From NCBI GenBank assembly GCA_031177765.1, contig JAPSKH010000001.1, positions 110,017 through 174,016 of the forward strand: a stretch of DNA of 64,000 bases, given 5' to 3'. This document shows positions 15,300 to 26,268 of this stretch, in pieces. Within the stretch, counting starts at the first letter, position 1. Each line of letters starts with the position of its first letter. The stretch is from Microbacterium sp. (GTDB lineage Bacteria > Actinomycetota > Actinomycetes > Actinomycetales > Microbacteriaceae). The notes beneath the pieces are model-generated. The model made no database searches. It was not told the origin of the DNA and worked only from the letters and a program-made list of their open reading frames with translations. The translations under genes were made by a program, and so were the position numbers.

Positions 15300-16637
15300 T
15301 CAGAGCATCTCGAGGTTGCTCTTGAGCTCGAACGGCGTCACCTGCGAGCGGTACTCCTGCCACTCGCGACGCTTGTTCAGCAGCACGTAGTTGAAGACCT
15401 GCTCGCCCAGCGTCTCGGCGACGAGCTCGGACTCCTCCATGTACTCCAGCGCATGGTCCAGGCTCGCCGGCAGCGGCGCGTAGCCGAGGGCACGGCGCTC
15501 GGCATCCGTCAACGACCACACGTTGTCCTCGGCTTCGGCGGGAAGCTCGTACTCGTTCTCGATGCCCTTCAGGCCCGCCGCCAGCATGAGGGCGAACGCG
15601 AGGTACGGGTTGGCCGCGGAATCGAGGGCGCGGTACTCCACGCGGGAGGACTGCCCCTTGTTCGGCTTGTACAGCGGCACGCGCACCAGCGCCGAGCGGT
15701 TGTTGTGGCCCCAGCAGATGAAGCTCGGCGCCTCGTCCCCGCCCCACAGGCGCTTGTACGAGTTGACGAACTGGTTCGTCACGGCGGAGATCTCGTTCGC
15801 GTGGCGCAGCAGACCGGCGATGAACTGCCTGCCGACCTTCGACAGCTGGTACTGCGCGCCCTCCTCGTAGAAGGCGTTGACGTCGCCTTCGAACAGCGAC
15901 ATGTGCGTGTGCATCCCGCTGCCGGGCTTGCCCGTGAGGGGCTTGGGCATGAAGGTCGCGTAGACGCCCTGCTCGATCGCCACCTCCTTGATGACCGTGC
16001 GGAACGTCATGATGTTGTCCGCGGTGGTGAGGGCGTCCGCGTAGCGCAGGTCGATCTCGTTCTGGCCCGGGCCGCCCTCGTGGTGGCTGAACTCGACCGA
16101 GATGCCGAGGTCCTCGAGCATGCGCACCGAGCGCCGGCGGAAGTCGTGGGCGGTGCCGCCGGGCACGTTGTCGAAGTAGCCCGCCGAGTCGACCGGTTCG
16201 GGGCCGTCCGCGCCGAAGGACGAGGACTTCAGAAGGTAGAACTCGATCTCAGGATGCGTGTAGAACGTGAATCCCGCGTCGGCCGCTTTGGCGAGCGTCC
16301 GCTTGAGCACATGGCGGGGATCGGCGACGGCGGGCTGTCCGTCGGGCGTGGTGACGTCGCAGAACATGCGTGCCGTCGGATCGATCTCGCCCCGCCAGGG
16401 CAGGATCTGGAAGGTGGTCGGGTCCGGATGGGCGAGGAGATCGGACTCGTACGAGCGGGTCAGACCCTCGATGGCCGAGCCGTCGAACCCGAGTCCCTCG
16501 CTGAAGGCGCCCTCGACCTCGGCCGGCGCGATCGCGACCGATTTGAGGGTGCCGATGACGTCCGTGAACCACAGCCGCACGAACTTCACGCCTCGCTCTT
16601 CGATCGTCCTCAGAACGAAGTCCCGCTGCTTGTCCAT
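15300..16637 (-). CDS. glnA2: Glutamine synthetase type I, GlnA2 class without the adenylylation motif
   Basis: This 445-residue GS paralogue begins MDKQRDFVLRTIEERGVKFV, as GlnA2 of Streptomyces and mycobacteria does. It has the GS active-site signatures (HPEIEFYLL, GSGMHTHMSLFEG, WGHNNRSALVRVP). The segment corresponding to the adenylylation site reads NVWSLTDAERRALGY and lacks the [10 protein letters not shown] motif, so GlnE should not modify it. GlnA2 proteins have been linked to poly-amine or low-level glutamine metabolism in other actinobacteria. The exact role here is uncertain. It precedes glnE by 9 bases, the usual actinobacterial order. Confidence 0.93.
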   Translation of the reverse strand: MDKQRDFVLRTIEERGVKFVRLWFTDVIGTLKSVAIAPAEVEGAFSEGLGFDGSAIEGLTRSYESDLLAHPDPTTFQILPWRGEIDPTARMFCDVTTPDGQPAVADPRHVLKRTLAKAADAGFTFYTHPEIEFYLLKSSSFGADGPEPVDSAGYFDNVPGGTAHDFRRRSVRMLEDLGISVEFSHHEGGPGQNEIDLRYADALTTADNIMTFRTVIKEVAIEQGVYATFMPKPLTGKPGSGMHTHMSLFEGDVNAFYEEGAQYQLSKVGRQFIAGLLRHANEISAVTNQFVNSYKRLWGGDEAPSFICWGHNNRSALVRVPLYKPNKGQSSRVEYRALDSAANPYLAFALMLAAGLKGIENEYELPAEAEDNVWSLTDAERRALGYAPLPASLDHALEYMEESELVAETLGEQVFNYVLLNKRREWQEYRSQVTPFELKSNLEML

Positions 16638-16687
16638 CCGATCCTCTCCGGTCCCCGATCCGCGGCGAACCGCGCGTCGAAGCCAGA

Positions 16688-16909
16688 CTACTGGTCGGCG
16701 CCGGGCCTGCCGGACACGTCGCCCCAGGCGTCGTCGCGCGCTTCTTCCTCGGCCCAGGCACGCGAGCGCTCGCGGAGGATCTCGGGTGCCCGCGCCGCCT
16801 CTTCCGCCGTGTCGAACGGGCCTGCACGATCGATCGCGGGCGATTCGTAGCCCTTCTCGACCGCTCCGGTCTTGAGGTTGTACCAGTACTTCTCGCTGTC
16901 GCCGGTCAT
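16688..16909 (-). CDS. Small SPOR-like hypothetical protein (73 aa)
   Basis: This short cytoplasmic protein contains KYWYNLKTGAVEKGYESPAI and AGPFDTAEEAARAPEILRER. It belongs to a group of short actinobacterial proteins often annotated as SPOR-domain containing because of the YWYN...TGxVE pattern. The C-terminus is acidic and Trp-containing. The ATG at 16909 follows GAGGAGC, so the longer reading is rejected. It lies 50 bases upstream of glnA2 on the same strand and may be in that transcript. No function is known. Confidence 0.72.
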   Translation of the reverse strand: MTGDSEKYWYNLKTGAVEKGYESPAIDRAGPFDTAEEAARAPEILRERSRAWAEEEARDDAWGDVSGRPGADQ

Positions 16910-16992
16910 CGCAGCTCCTCGATCGCGTATGGGCCTGGCCGTGCGGTCGATCCTAGTGACGGGCCGCGCCGAAGGGGCGGTCGGCTCGTCGA

Positions 16993-16998
16993 TAGGCT
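16993..16998 (+). promoter_or_regulatory. Putative -10 of a leaderless ppgK transcript
   Basis: TAGGCT sits 6 bases before the ATG at 17005, which has no Shine-Dalgarno sequence. This matches the arrangement at 2562 and supports the ATG over the GTG at 16999. Confidence 0.5.
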
Positions 16999-17004
16999 GT
17001 GGCC

Positions 17005-17769
17005 ATGGCATCAGGCACGACACGCGCCGTCGGCGTGGACATCGGCGGCACGGGCATCAAAGCGGGGATCGTCGATCTCGATCGCGGCGAGCTCGCCAGC
17101 GACCGCGTCAAGGTCGCCACTCCTCCCGGCGCCCATCCGCCGGACGTCCTCGCGGCCGTGCGGGAGGTGCTGGAGACACTGGGCGTCGCAGATGACGCCA
17201 CGGTCCCCCTGGGGGTGGCGTTCCCGGCCATCGTCAAGAACGGCAAGACGCTGTCGGCGGCGAACGTGTCGGATGAGTGGATCGGCTTCGAGGCGGAGAA
17301 GTTCTTCGAGAAGGGCCTGGGCCGCGACATCCACTTCGCCAACGACGCCGACGTCGCCGGCGTCGCCGAGGTCCGCTTCGGCGCAGCGAGGGACCAGCCC
17401 GGCCTGACGATCCTCACCACGCTCGGAACGGGCATCGGCTCGGCTCTGCTGTACAACGGCGTGCTCATCCCCAACTCCGAGCTCGGACACGTGCAGCGGG
17501 CCAAGCACGGCAAGGATGCCGAGGCTTACGCGGCCTACTCCGCCATGGAGCGCGACGAGCTCACGTGGGAGAAGTGGGCCAAGCGGCTGCAGTGGTACTA
17601 CAGCCACATCGAGTTCCTCTTCAGTCCCGACCTGTTCGTCGTCGGCGGCGGCGTGTCCAAGCACGCCGACCAGTTCCTGCATCTGCTGGAGCTGAGAACG
17701 CCGATCGTGCCGGCGGTGCATCGCAACAACGCCGGGATCATCGGAGCGGCAGCGCTCGCGCTCGGCTGA
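17005..17769 (+). CDS. ppgK: Polyphosphate glucokinase
   Basis: PpgK phosphorylates glucose using polyphosphate (and often ATP) and feeds glycolysis in the cytoplasm. The 254-residue protein is a ROK-family sugar kinase without the HTH domain. It has the phosphate-1 motif VGVDIGGTGIKAG, the phosphate-2/adenosine region LTTLGTGIGSALLYNG, the catalytic Asp in FANDADVAG, and ELGHVQRAKHG. The Lys/His-rich insertion and NSELGH are typical of the polyphosphate-dependent actinobacterial enzymes. It lacks the ROK Cys-zinc motif, as PpgK proteins do. Its stop lies 2 bases from the 3' end of the convergent rnpB. Confidence 0.92.
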   Translation: MASGTTRAVGVDIGGTGIKAGIVDLDRGELASDRVKVATPPGAHPPDVLAAVREVLETLGVADDATVPLGVAFPAIVKNGKTLSAANVSDEWIGFEAEKFFEKGLGRDIHFANDADVAGVAEVRFGAARDQPGLTILTTLGTGIGSALLYNGVLIPNSELGHVQRAKHGKDAEAYAAYSAMERDELTWEKWAKRLQWYYSHIEFLFSPDLFVVGGGVSKHADQFLHLLELRTPIVPAVHRNNAGIIGAAALALG

Positions 17770-17770
17770 C

Positions 17771-18150
17771 GGGGCGAATGGGCCGGCCTGTACGCCGGGT
17801 TCTGTCCGGGGGCGCGAGCCCCGTGGACGGTCATCTCTCTCGGCGACACGTTGCCGTGCCGCTCCAGCGGCCTACCCGGGGACTCGGCGGGCCGCGTCGT
17901 CATCCCCTGTCTGGCCTTGCTCCGGGCGAGGTTTGCCGTGCGGGTCGTGTCACCACGACCCCGGTGGTCTCTTACACCACCCTTTCACCCTTACCGGGTC
18001 GCCCCGGCGGTCTGCTCTCTGTGGCACTGTCTCGCGGATCGCTCCGGGTGGGTGTTACCCACCGCCCTGCCCTGTGGAGCCCGGACGTTCCTCGGCGCGG
18101 TGCGGGATCACCCGTCCGCGACGCGACCGTCCAGCCGACCCATTCGCGCC
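17771..18150 (-). ncRNA. rnpB: RNase P RNA, bacterial class A
   Basis: Read on the minus strand, the sequence carries the RNase P landmarks. These are the 5' core GAGGAACGTCCGGGCTCCAC followed by AGGGCAG, the GGTGGGTAACACCCACC hairpin, AAGGGTGAAAGGGTGGTG, AGAGAGATGACCG and the 3' core ACAGAACCCGGCGTACAGGC. The first and last bases pair to form P1 (GCGAATGGG with CCCATTCGC). The RNA is the catalytic subunit that matures tRNA 5' ends. A -10-like TAGAAT (18155-18160, minus strand) lies just upstream. Exact ends are within a few bases. Confidence 0.95.
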
Positions 18151-18154
18151 CTTG

Positions 18155-18160
18155 ATTCTA
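18155..18160 (-). promoter_or_regulatory. Putative -10 of rnpB
   Basis: TAGAAT on the minus strand lies 5-7 bases before the predicted first base of RNase P RNA. This is the correct distance for the transcription start. Confidence 0.5.
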
Positions 18161-18225
18161 CGCGGCCTCACCCGCGGCGTCCTGCGTCCCGCGGCGCGCC
18201 CCTCGCGCACGTCCCCACCATGCAC

Positions 18226-18347
18226 TACGCTGTGAGAGCTCGCATGGGGATGCGAGTGTGTCCGCCTGGGGAGGCGGACGCGACTGGGGAACGTTCGATC
18301 CGTCCATGATCATGGGCGGACGTGCACAGCCATTGGGGAGGCTGATC
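18226..18347 (+). promoter_or_regulatory. Structured leader with repeated TGGGGA loop motifs
   Basis: After a -10-like TACGCT (18226-18231) the leader begins with a hairpin, CTCGCAT-GGGG-ATGCGAG (18239-18256). A second follows, TCCGCCT-GGGG-AGGCGGA (18261-18278). A third TGGGGA occurs at 18285-18290. A fourth lies in the loop of CAGCC...GGCTG (18327-18344), where GGGGAGG is also the ribosome binding site for the GTG at 18348. The repeats sit in loops and one is the Shine-Dalgarno itself, which suggests post-transcriptional control. No known riboswitch class is recognised. Confidence 0.6.
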
Positions 18348-18989
18348 GTGCTGCGCAAGATTCTGTCTGTGATCGCTGTCGGGGCGGCGCTGGCGCTGGG
18401 AGCGCCTGCCGCACACGCGGGAAACGACTATCCGCCACCGCCGCCGAGTTCGGAGACGCTCGCCGGCTCCGTCGTCGCTGCGGAGTGCGTGGGTGATGTG
18501 CCATGGATCCGCTATGACGTGATCCGGACCGATCCGTCGGGGACGGCCACCACGGACGCCGCCACGCTCGTGCTGTCCCGGGGCGCGAACACCGTCGAGA
18601 TCCCTCTCGGCACGCTCGTGGACGATCGGCTCTCGGGACGCGTCCTGTGGCCCGGCGCCGCGGTGGACGCCGCGGGCGCCGCGACCGGGTGGCCGGGGTA
18701 CGCGGGGCAGGACGGCCAGTGGCTTCCGACCGACGGCAACTTCGCGTGGACGCGCGGTGCCATCACGGCCACGGTGAAGGCCGGTAGCGAGCTGTCGGTG
18801 CCGCTGTCGTATCCGCCGGCCTCCGCGGCCTGCGCCGGCCCGAAGGTGTCCGGAGCTGCGGCGGGGATCGGCTCCGGCCTCGCGGTCACCGGCGGTGCTC
18901 TTCCGCTGGCCGCGGCCGGCGCGGGCCTGGCGCTGATCGCCGTCGGCGGCATCGTCGTGCTCGTCCGGCGCCGTCGCCCGGCGCGGTGA
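18348..18989 (+). CDS. Secreted cell-wall protein with LAVTG-type sorting signal
   Basis: This 213-residue precursor has a Sec signal peptide (basic start, then a hydrophobic stretch ending near AAHAG, residue ~25) and a Pro-rich patch (YPPPPPSS). An extracellular domain with two Cys follows. The C-terminal sorting signal is LAVTGG, then a hydrophobic helix (about residues 185-207) and the basic tail RRRRP. The LAxTG form fits class E sortases of high-GC Gram-positives. I chose the GTG at 18348 because GGGGAGG precedes it by 6 bases. The DUF4012 gene overlaps its stop, so the two products probably work together at the cell surface. Confidence 0.78.
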   Translation: MLRKILSVIAVGAALALGAPAAHAGNDYPPPPPSSETLAGSVVAAECVGDVPWIRYDVIRTDPSGTATTDAATLVLSRGANTVEIPLGTLVDDRLSGRVLWPGAAVDAAGAATGWPGYAGQDGQWLPTDGNFAWTRGAITATVKAGSELSVPLSYPPASAACAGPKVSGAAAGIGSGLAVTGGALPLAAAGAGLALIAVGGIVVLVRRRRPAR

Positions 18990-20758
18990 CGGCGGTGGCA
19001 GCGGCGCGCCGGTGGCGTCGTGCCGGCATCGCCGTCGTCCTCGGCCTGGTCGTCGCCGTCCTCGCCGTGGTGGCGTGGGTCGGTGTGCGCGGATGGATGG
19101 CGAAGAACGAACTGGACGCCGCGGCTGAGCTGACGGGTCCCCTGCGTCAGGCGGTGGCCGACCGCGACGTCGCCGCTGCCGCCGCCGCGATCGACGCGGT
19201 CGGCGCGCACGCGCGTCGGGCTGCCGATCTGACGGGTGACCCGGTGTGGCGGCTGTCGGAGGCGATCCCTGCCGTCGGGGCCAACCTGGCCGCGGTGCGC
19301 GTCGTGGCCGCTCAGTCGGACGCCGTCGTGAGGGACGCCATCGGACCGCTCGTGGCGGCCGGCGAGACCTTCTCATCGGGCGCCCGCACAGCCGACGGCG
19401 CCATCGATCTCGAGGCGGTCGCGTCGCTGCAGGAACCTCTTGCGCGGGCGCGGGCCGTCGTGGACGGCGCCGCCCGGCAGCTGGGCGCGATCGAACCGGA
19501 CGATCTGATCGGTCCGGTGCGGGAGGGCACCGAGCAGCTGTCCGATGTCGTGGCGCAGCTGAGCCCGACCCTGGCAGCGATCGACGACACGGCGGCGCTT
19601 CTGCCGCCGCTGCTCGGAACCGGCGGCCCGCGGACGATCCTCGTCGCGCTGCAGAACAACGCCGAGCTGCGCACCGGCGGCGGCATCACCGGCTCGTTCG
19701 TGGAGGTGCGCGCCGACGGCGGGCGGCTCTCCCTCACAGCCCAGGCGGATTCGACGCGGTTCACGCGGCGCGACACCGATGTGATCCCGGTGCCCGCCTC
19801 GACAGCCACCATCTACGGCGACGGCGTCGCGCGGTTCGTGCAGAACGCCTCGACGGCCGCCGACTTCGGCCTCACCGGGCAGCTGCTGTCCGAGTGGTGG
19901 CGTTCAGCGACCGGCACCGCGCCGGATGCCGTCCTCTCGGTGGATCCGCTGGTGCTGCGGGCGCTGCTGAGTGCGTCCGGCGCCATCCACGCCGGTGGGC
20001 AGGAGCTCTCGGCCGACAACCTGGTCGCATCGCTCCTGGTCGCTCCCTACATGGCTCTCGATCGGAACGCGCAGACGACGCTGTTCCAGGAGACGACGGC
20101 CGCGGTCTTCTCACGGCTGATGTCGCCGGACGCCGACCTCATCGCGCTCGCCGGCGCCCTCGCCGAGCCGGTCGCGGAGGGACGCGTGTCGCTGTGGAGC
20201 GCGCATCCGGCCGAGCAGGCGATCATCGATCGCACCGCGCTCGCCGGCCCCGCCGCCCGGCAGCAGCAGGCAGGCGAGGACGCCTTCGCGGTCTACCTGA
20301 ACGACGCGACCGGCGCGAAGATGGACAGCTTCCTCGACGTGGGCATCCACTGGGGCGTCGCCCAGTGCCGCGCCGACGGACACCGCGATGTGGTCGTGTC
20401 GGTGACGCTGACCAGCCTCGCGCCCGCGGATGCCCTGTCGGCTCTCCCGTGGGACATGACCGGCGGCGGGTTCTACGGGACCAAGGCGGGCGACATCTCC
20501 ACCAATGTCGCGGTCTCGGCACCTCGGGGCAGCTTCTTCGGCGGCGTCTCGGTCCAAGGTCAGCCGGTGCCGGCGGCGGATGCCGAGGACGCCGGATTCC
20601 CGGTGGCGGCGACCGCCGTGGGCCTGAAGCCCGGGGAGTCCACGACCGTGGACTTCCGGTTCGTGTCCGCGCAGGCCCGGGAGCTGGCGCCTGTCATCCT
20701 GCACACGCCGCTCCTGGAGACGCCGGAGATCGCCGAGGCGCCGCTCGCCTGCTCGTGA
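18986..20758 (+). CDS. DUF4012 domain envelope protein
   Basis: This 590-residue protein has one N-terminal membrane helix (about residues 10-30). It is followed by a helical stretch (DAAAELTGPLRQAVADRDVA region) and a large extracytoplasmic domain. LLVALQNNAELR...GGGITGS-like sequence (ILVALQNNAELRTGGGITGS) is the most recognisable part of DUF4012. DUF4012 proteins are common in actinobacterial envelope and polysaccharide loci, and their function is unknown. The GTG start overlaps the TGA of the sorted surface protein gene (GTGA), implying coupled translation. The relation to LytR-type surface assembly is speculative. Confidence 0.8.
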   Translation: MTAVAAARRWRRAGIAVVLGLVVAVLAVVAWVGVRGWMAKNELDAAAELTGPLRQAVADRDVAAAAAAIDAVGAHARRAADLTGDPVWRLSEAIPAVGANLAAVRVVAAQSDAVVRDAIGPLVAAGETFSSGARTADGAIDLEAVASLQEPLARARAVVDGAARQLGAIEPDDLIGPVREGTEQLSDVVAQLSPTLAAIDDTAALLPPLLGTGGPRTILVALQNNAELRTGGGITGSFVEVRADGGRLSLTAQADSTRFTRRDTDVIPVPASTATIYGDGVARFVQNASTAADFGLTGQLLSEWWRSATGTAPDAVLSVDPLVLRALLSASGAIHAGGQELSADNLVASLLVAPYMALDRNAQTTLFQETTAAVFSRLMSPDADLIALAGALAEPVAEGRVSLWSAHPAEQAIIDRTALAGPAARQQQAGEDAFAVYLNDATGAKMDSFLDVGIHWGVAQCRADGHRDVVVSVTLTSLAPADALSALPWDMTGGGFYGTKAGDISTNVAVSAPRGSFFGGVSVQGQPVPAADAEDAGFPVAATAVGLKPGESTTVDFRFVSAQARELAPVILHTPLLETPEIAEAPLACS

Positions 20759-20760
20759 CG

Positions 20761-22491
20761 TCAGTCCTTCGCGGCCGTGTCGGTGATGCGCACGTCCAAG
20801 CGGAAGTCGATCGGGAACGTCCCGAACAGCAGGCGGCCGGCGGCGTCCGCCGCCTCCTGCACGGCGCGTGCCGCGGCATCCGCGTGCACGGCCGGGGTGT
20901 GCACGATGACCTCGTCATGGAGGAACAGCGCCAGGTGCGGTCGCCCCTGGAAGACCGGCCCCGACCGCGGCGCGGCATCCGCGCCGTCCACCGGCGACAT
21001 GGCGGCGAGCCGGATACGCAGGTCGGCCAGCCACGCCAGAGCCCACTCCGCGGCCGTGCCCTGCACGACGAAGTTCCGGGTGAAGCGGCCGCGGTCGCGG
21101 GCGTGCCGGCGGGCCCGCGACTCGTCGGCGTCGGAGGCGTCCGCACCCGTGGCGCGGGACTGCAGGTCGCGCCATGCCTGCGTCGGCGGCGGCGAGCTGC
21201 GCCCGAGCCACGTGGAGACGGTGCCGCCGTCTTCGCCGACGCGGGCGGCCTCGTCGACGAGCGCCATCGCGCGCGGGAACGCCCGCCGCAGACGCGGCAC
21301 GAGCCGGCCGCTGTCGCCAGAGGTCGCTCCGTACATCGCGCCGAGGAGGGCGACCTTCGCCTCGGACCGGTCGGCGAGCACTCCGCCGTCCACGATTCCC
21401 GCATACAGGTCTCGGCCACGAGCCGCCTCGGCCAGGGAAAGGTCTCCGGAGATCGCGGCGAGCACCCGCGGCTCCAGCTGCGCGACGTCTGCGACCACCA
21501 GCCGCCATCCCGGATCCGCCCGGACCGCGGCGCGCAGCTGTCGGGGCAGCTGGAGCGCGCCGCCTCCCGATGACGCCCACCGGCCGGTGACGACGCCACC
21601 GGGGACGTAGACCGGCCGGAACCGGCCGCCGGCGACCCACTCCTCCAGCCACGACCAGCCGTTGGCCGACTGCAGCCGAGCGAGCTTCTTGTACTCCAGC
21701 AGCGGCGGCACGGCCGGATGCCGGTGCCGCGCGAGCTCCCAGCGGCTCGTGCTCTCCACGAGCACCCCGGCGCGGTGGAGTGCGCGCAGCAGCTTGGGCT
21801 GCGAGTCCAGGCTCACGGCCGGGTCGCCCAGCGATTCCCGCACCCGTGCGGCGGCCGCGGCGAGCTTGGCCGGCGGTCCCCCGCCAGGGGGCCGCTCCCC
21901 CAGCACGTCGGTGAGGATGCGGTCGTGCTCGGCGGCATCCCAGGGAAGTCCCGCCGCGTGAAGCTCCGCAGCGATCAGCGCTCCGGCCGACTCGGCGGCG
22001 ACGAGCAGTCGCATCCGCCCGGGGTCGGCGCTCGCCGCGATCGCGACCTGCTGGCGCTGCAGCTCCTCGAGCGCCGCCTCGAGGTTCGCCGGCGGCCCCG
22101 CCGAAGCCGGGACGTCCTCGAGCTCGAACAGCGCGGGCGCCCGCCCCTCGCCGCGCGGTCCCCCGGATGCATCCCATGCGCTCGCACCGCGCACCGCCGC
22201 GTCGGCCGGAACGGCGGCCGACGAAGCGAGGATCGCGTGACTCAGACGCAGGTCGTGGCATCGCGCCACGCGCACGCCATCGGCGAGGAGCGGCGCGTAC
22301 CACTGCGGCGTGTCGTGCCAGACCCAGCGCGGTCCCCATGCCGACTCGGCGTGAGCCACCCACCCGGCGAGTCCCTGATCGGCGATCGACTCCCGGCTGA
22401 CCTCGGCACCGCTCGCGTCCAGCATCGCGGCGACCACGCCCGCACGTGAGCGGCCGAGCACCACCCAGCCGGGCCCTCCCGCATCATCCAT
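20761..22491 (-). CDS. Bifunctional 3'-5' exonuclease/DNA polymerase, PolA-type short form
   Basis: This is a 576-residue family A DNA polymerase lacking a 5'-3' exonuclease domain. Polymerase motif A is DVAQLEPRVLAAISGD, motif B is the KVALLGAMYGATSG segment and motif C is LFLHDEVIV with the catalytic Asp-Glu. The N-terminal ~200 residues replace the 3'-5' exonuclease domain, and the metal-binding carboxylates are hard to see, so proofreading may be lost. This compact actinobacterial polymerase is separate from the normal polA and is probably a repair enzyme. It ends 2 bases from the convergent DUF4012 gene. Confidence 0.85.
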   Translation of the reverse strand: MDDAGGPGWVVLGRSRAGVVAAMLDASGAEVSRESIADQGLAGWVAHAESAWGPRWVWHDTPQWYAPLLADGVRVARCHDLRLSHAILASSAAVPADAAVRGASAWDASGGPRGEGRAPALFELEDVPASAGPPANLEAALEELQRQQVAIAASADPGRMRLLVAAESAGALIAAELHAAGLPWDAAEHDRILTDVLGERPPGGGPPAKLAAAAARVRESLGDPAVSLDSQPKLLRALHRAGVLVESTSRWELARHRHPAVPPLLEYKKLARLQSANGWSWLEEWVAGGRFRPVYVPGGVVTGRWASSGGGALQLPRQLRAAVRADPGWRLVVADVAQLEPRVLAAISGDLSLAEAARGRDLYAGIVDGGVLADRSEAKVALLGAMYGATSGDSGRLVPRLRRAFPRAMALVDEAARVGEDGGTVSTWLGRSSPPPTQAWRDLQSRATGADASDADESRARRHARDRGRFTRNFVVQGTAAEWALAWLADLRIRLAAMSPVDGADAAPRSGPVFQGRPHLALFLHDEVIVHTPAVHADAAARAVQEAADAAGRLLFGTFPIDFRLDVRITDTAAKD

Positions 22492-22548
22492 CGTGGAGCT
22501 CCCGGTCGCCGCGCTCGCATCGGTCGACCTCGAAGGCCGACCGGATGC

Positions 22549-23280
22549 TCACAGCCCGGATTCGCCGTCGCGGACCAGGATGCAGCCGCACTCGGGACAC
22601 GTCACCACGTCGTCCTCGGCCGCCCGGCGCAGCGCGTTGAGGTCTGTGCCCGAGAGCACCATGTGACAGCCTTCGCACGTGCGGCGGCGCAGATAGGCCG
22701 CGCCGGGGGTGCGCTGCGCCAGCTTCTCGTACAGCGAGAGCAGGTCGCCCGGAAGCGTCGCCGCGACGGCGGACCGGTCCCGGGTGGCCCCCTCGAAGGC
22801 GGCGTTCGCCTCGGCGACGGCGCGCTTGCCGTCTGCGCTGAGCTCGGCGCCCTCGGCGTTGGTGGCGGCGATCAGGGCCTCCTGCTCAGCGACGGCCGCC
22901 TCAGCCGCCTCCAGGCGCTCCATGACGGCGAGCTCGGCGTCCTCGAGGTCCGCCTTGCGGCGCACGAGCGCCGCCAGCTCGCTCTCGAAGCCCTGTGCCT
23001 CCTTGGCGTTGGTGGACGCGGCCAGCCGCTCCGCGTCGCGGGCATGGCGGGCGTCCACGACAGCGACGTCGGATTCGATTCGCGCGAGCTCCGCCCGCAG
23101 GTCGTCACGCACGCCCAGGCGTGCGGTCAGCTCCTGCGTGAGCTGCTGCCTCCGAGCGAGCAGCTCCTGCACGCGACCGGCCTGCGGCGGGTTCTTCCGG
23201 GCGTTGTCGGCCTGACGGATGCGCGTGTCCAGGGCGGCGACCTCCACGAGGCGCTGCTGATCGGCGGGGCTGGCTTTCAC
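22549..23280 (-). CDS. Zinc-ribbon, coiled-coil protein (CT398/CdsZ-like)
   Basis: This 243-residue protein is mostly a long coiled coil (residues ~10-175, rich in Ala, Glu, Arg, Leu). It ends in a C-terminal C4 zinc ribbon: CEGCHMVLSG followed ~20 residues later by CPECGCILV. That is the layout of the C4-type zinc-ribbon family widespread in actinobacteria, with suggested nucleic-acid or RNase-related roles but no settled function. The GTG at 23280 is chosen because a TAGGTT -10-like element lies 7 bases before it and there is no Shine-Dalgarno. This indicates a leaderless message. Confidence 0.82.
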   Translation of the reverse strand: MKASPADQQRLVEVAALDTRIRQADNARKNPPQAGRVQELLARRQQLTQELTARLGVRDDLRAELARIESDVAVVDARHARDAERLAASTNAKEAQGFESELAALVRRKADLEDAELAVMERLEAAEAAVAEQEALIAATNAEGAELSADGKRAVAEANAAFEGATRDRSAVAATLPGDLLSLYEKLAQRTPGAAYLRRRTCEGCHMVLSGTDLNALRRAAEDDVVTCPECGCILVRDGESGL

Positions 23281-23315
23281 GCATCCCAACCTACCGCCGG
23301 GAGGAAGAGGTCGTG

Positions 23316-23389
23316 TGGGCCCAGAGAGACTCGAACTCCCGACCCCCTCGGTGTAAACGAGGTGCTCTAGCCGACTGAGCTATAGGCCC
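23316..23389 (-). tRNA. tRNA-Val (anticodon TAC)
   Basis: The minus strand folds as a standard cloverleaf with acceptor GGGCCTA/TGGGCCC, a D-loop containing AGTCGGCTAGA, anticodon stem CTCGT/ACGAG-like and loop TTTACAC giving TAC. The T-loop is TTCGAGT. CCA is not encoded. It sits between the zinc-ribbon gene and aceE. Confidence 0.93.
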
Positions 23390-23433
23390 GTGCCGTCAGT
23401 CTATGAGGTGCGTCCCGGAGTTTCGGGACTCGC

Positions 23434-23530
23434 TAGGCTGGAAGGCGGTGCGTTGTGCCGGGCAGACAAGCTCCGGGCCGTGCCGCTCGCGAATCCCTGG
23501 CACGATCTGCCAGATGAAGAAAGGTCTTCT
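23434..23530 (+). promoter_or_regulatory. aceE promoter and leader with two competing hairpins
   Basis: A -10-like TAGGCT (23434-23439) precedes an ~85-base leader. GTGCC (23480-23484) can pair with GGCAC (23499-23503), or TGGCA (23498-23502) can pair with TGCCA (23508-23512). The two stems share bases and exclude each other. A GAAGAAAGG ribosome binding site follows. Attenuation is possible but unproven. Confidence 0.35.
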
Positions 23531-26260
<2,730 letters not shown>

Positions 26261-26268
26261 CCCCAGCG

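Noticed and set aside
16638..16690. GlnR box before glnA2
   Set aside because: No GTnAC-N6-GAAAC pattern was found in the region upstream of the start.
18226..18347. Known riboswitch (c-di-GMP, c-di-AMP, SAM or cobalamin) in the surface-protein leader
   Set aside because: No core consensus of these classes was recognised; the hairpins share only the GGGG loops.
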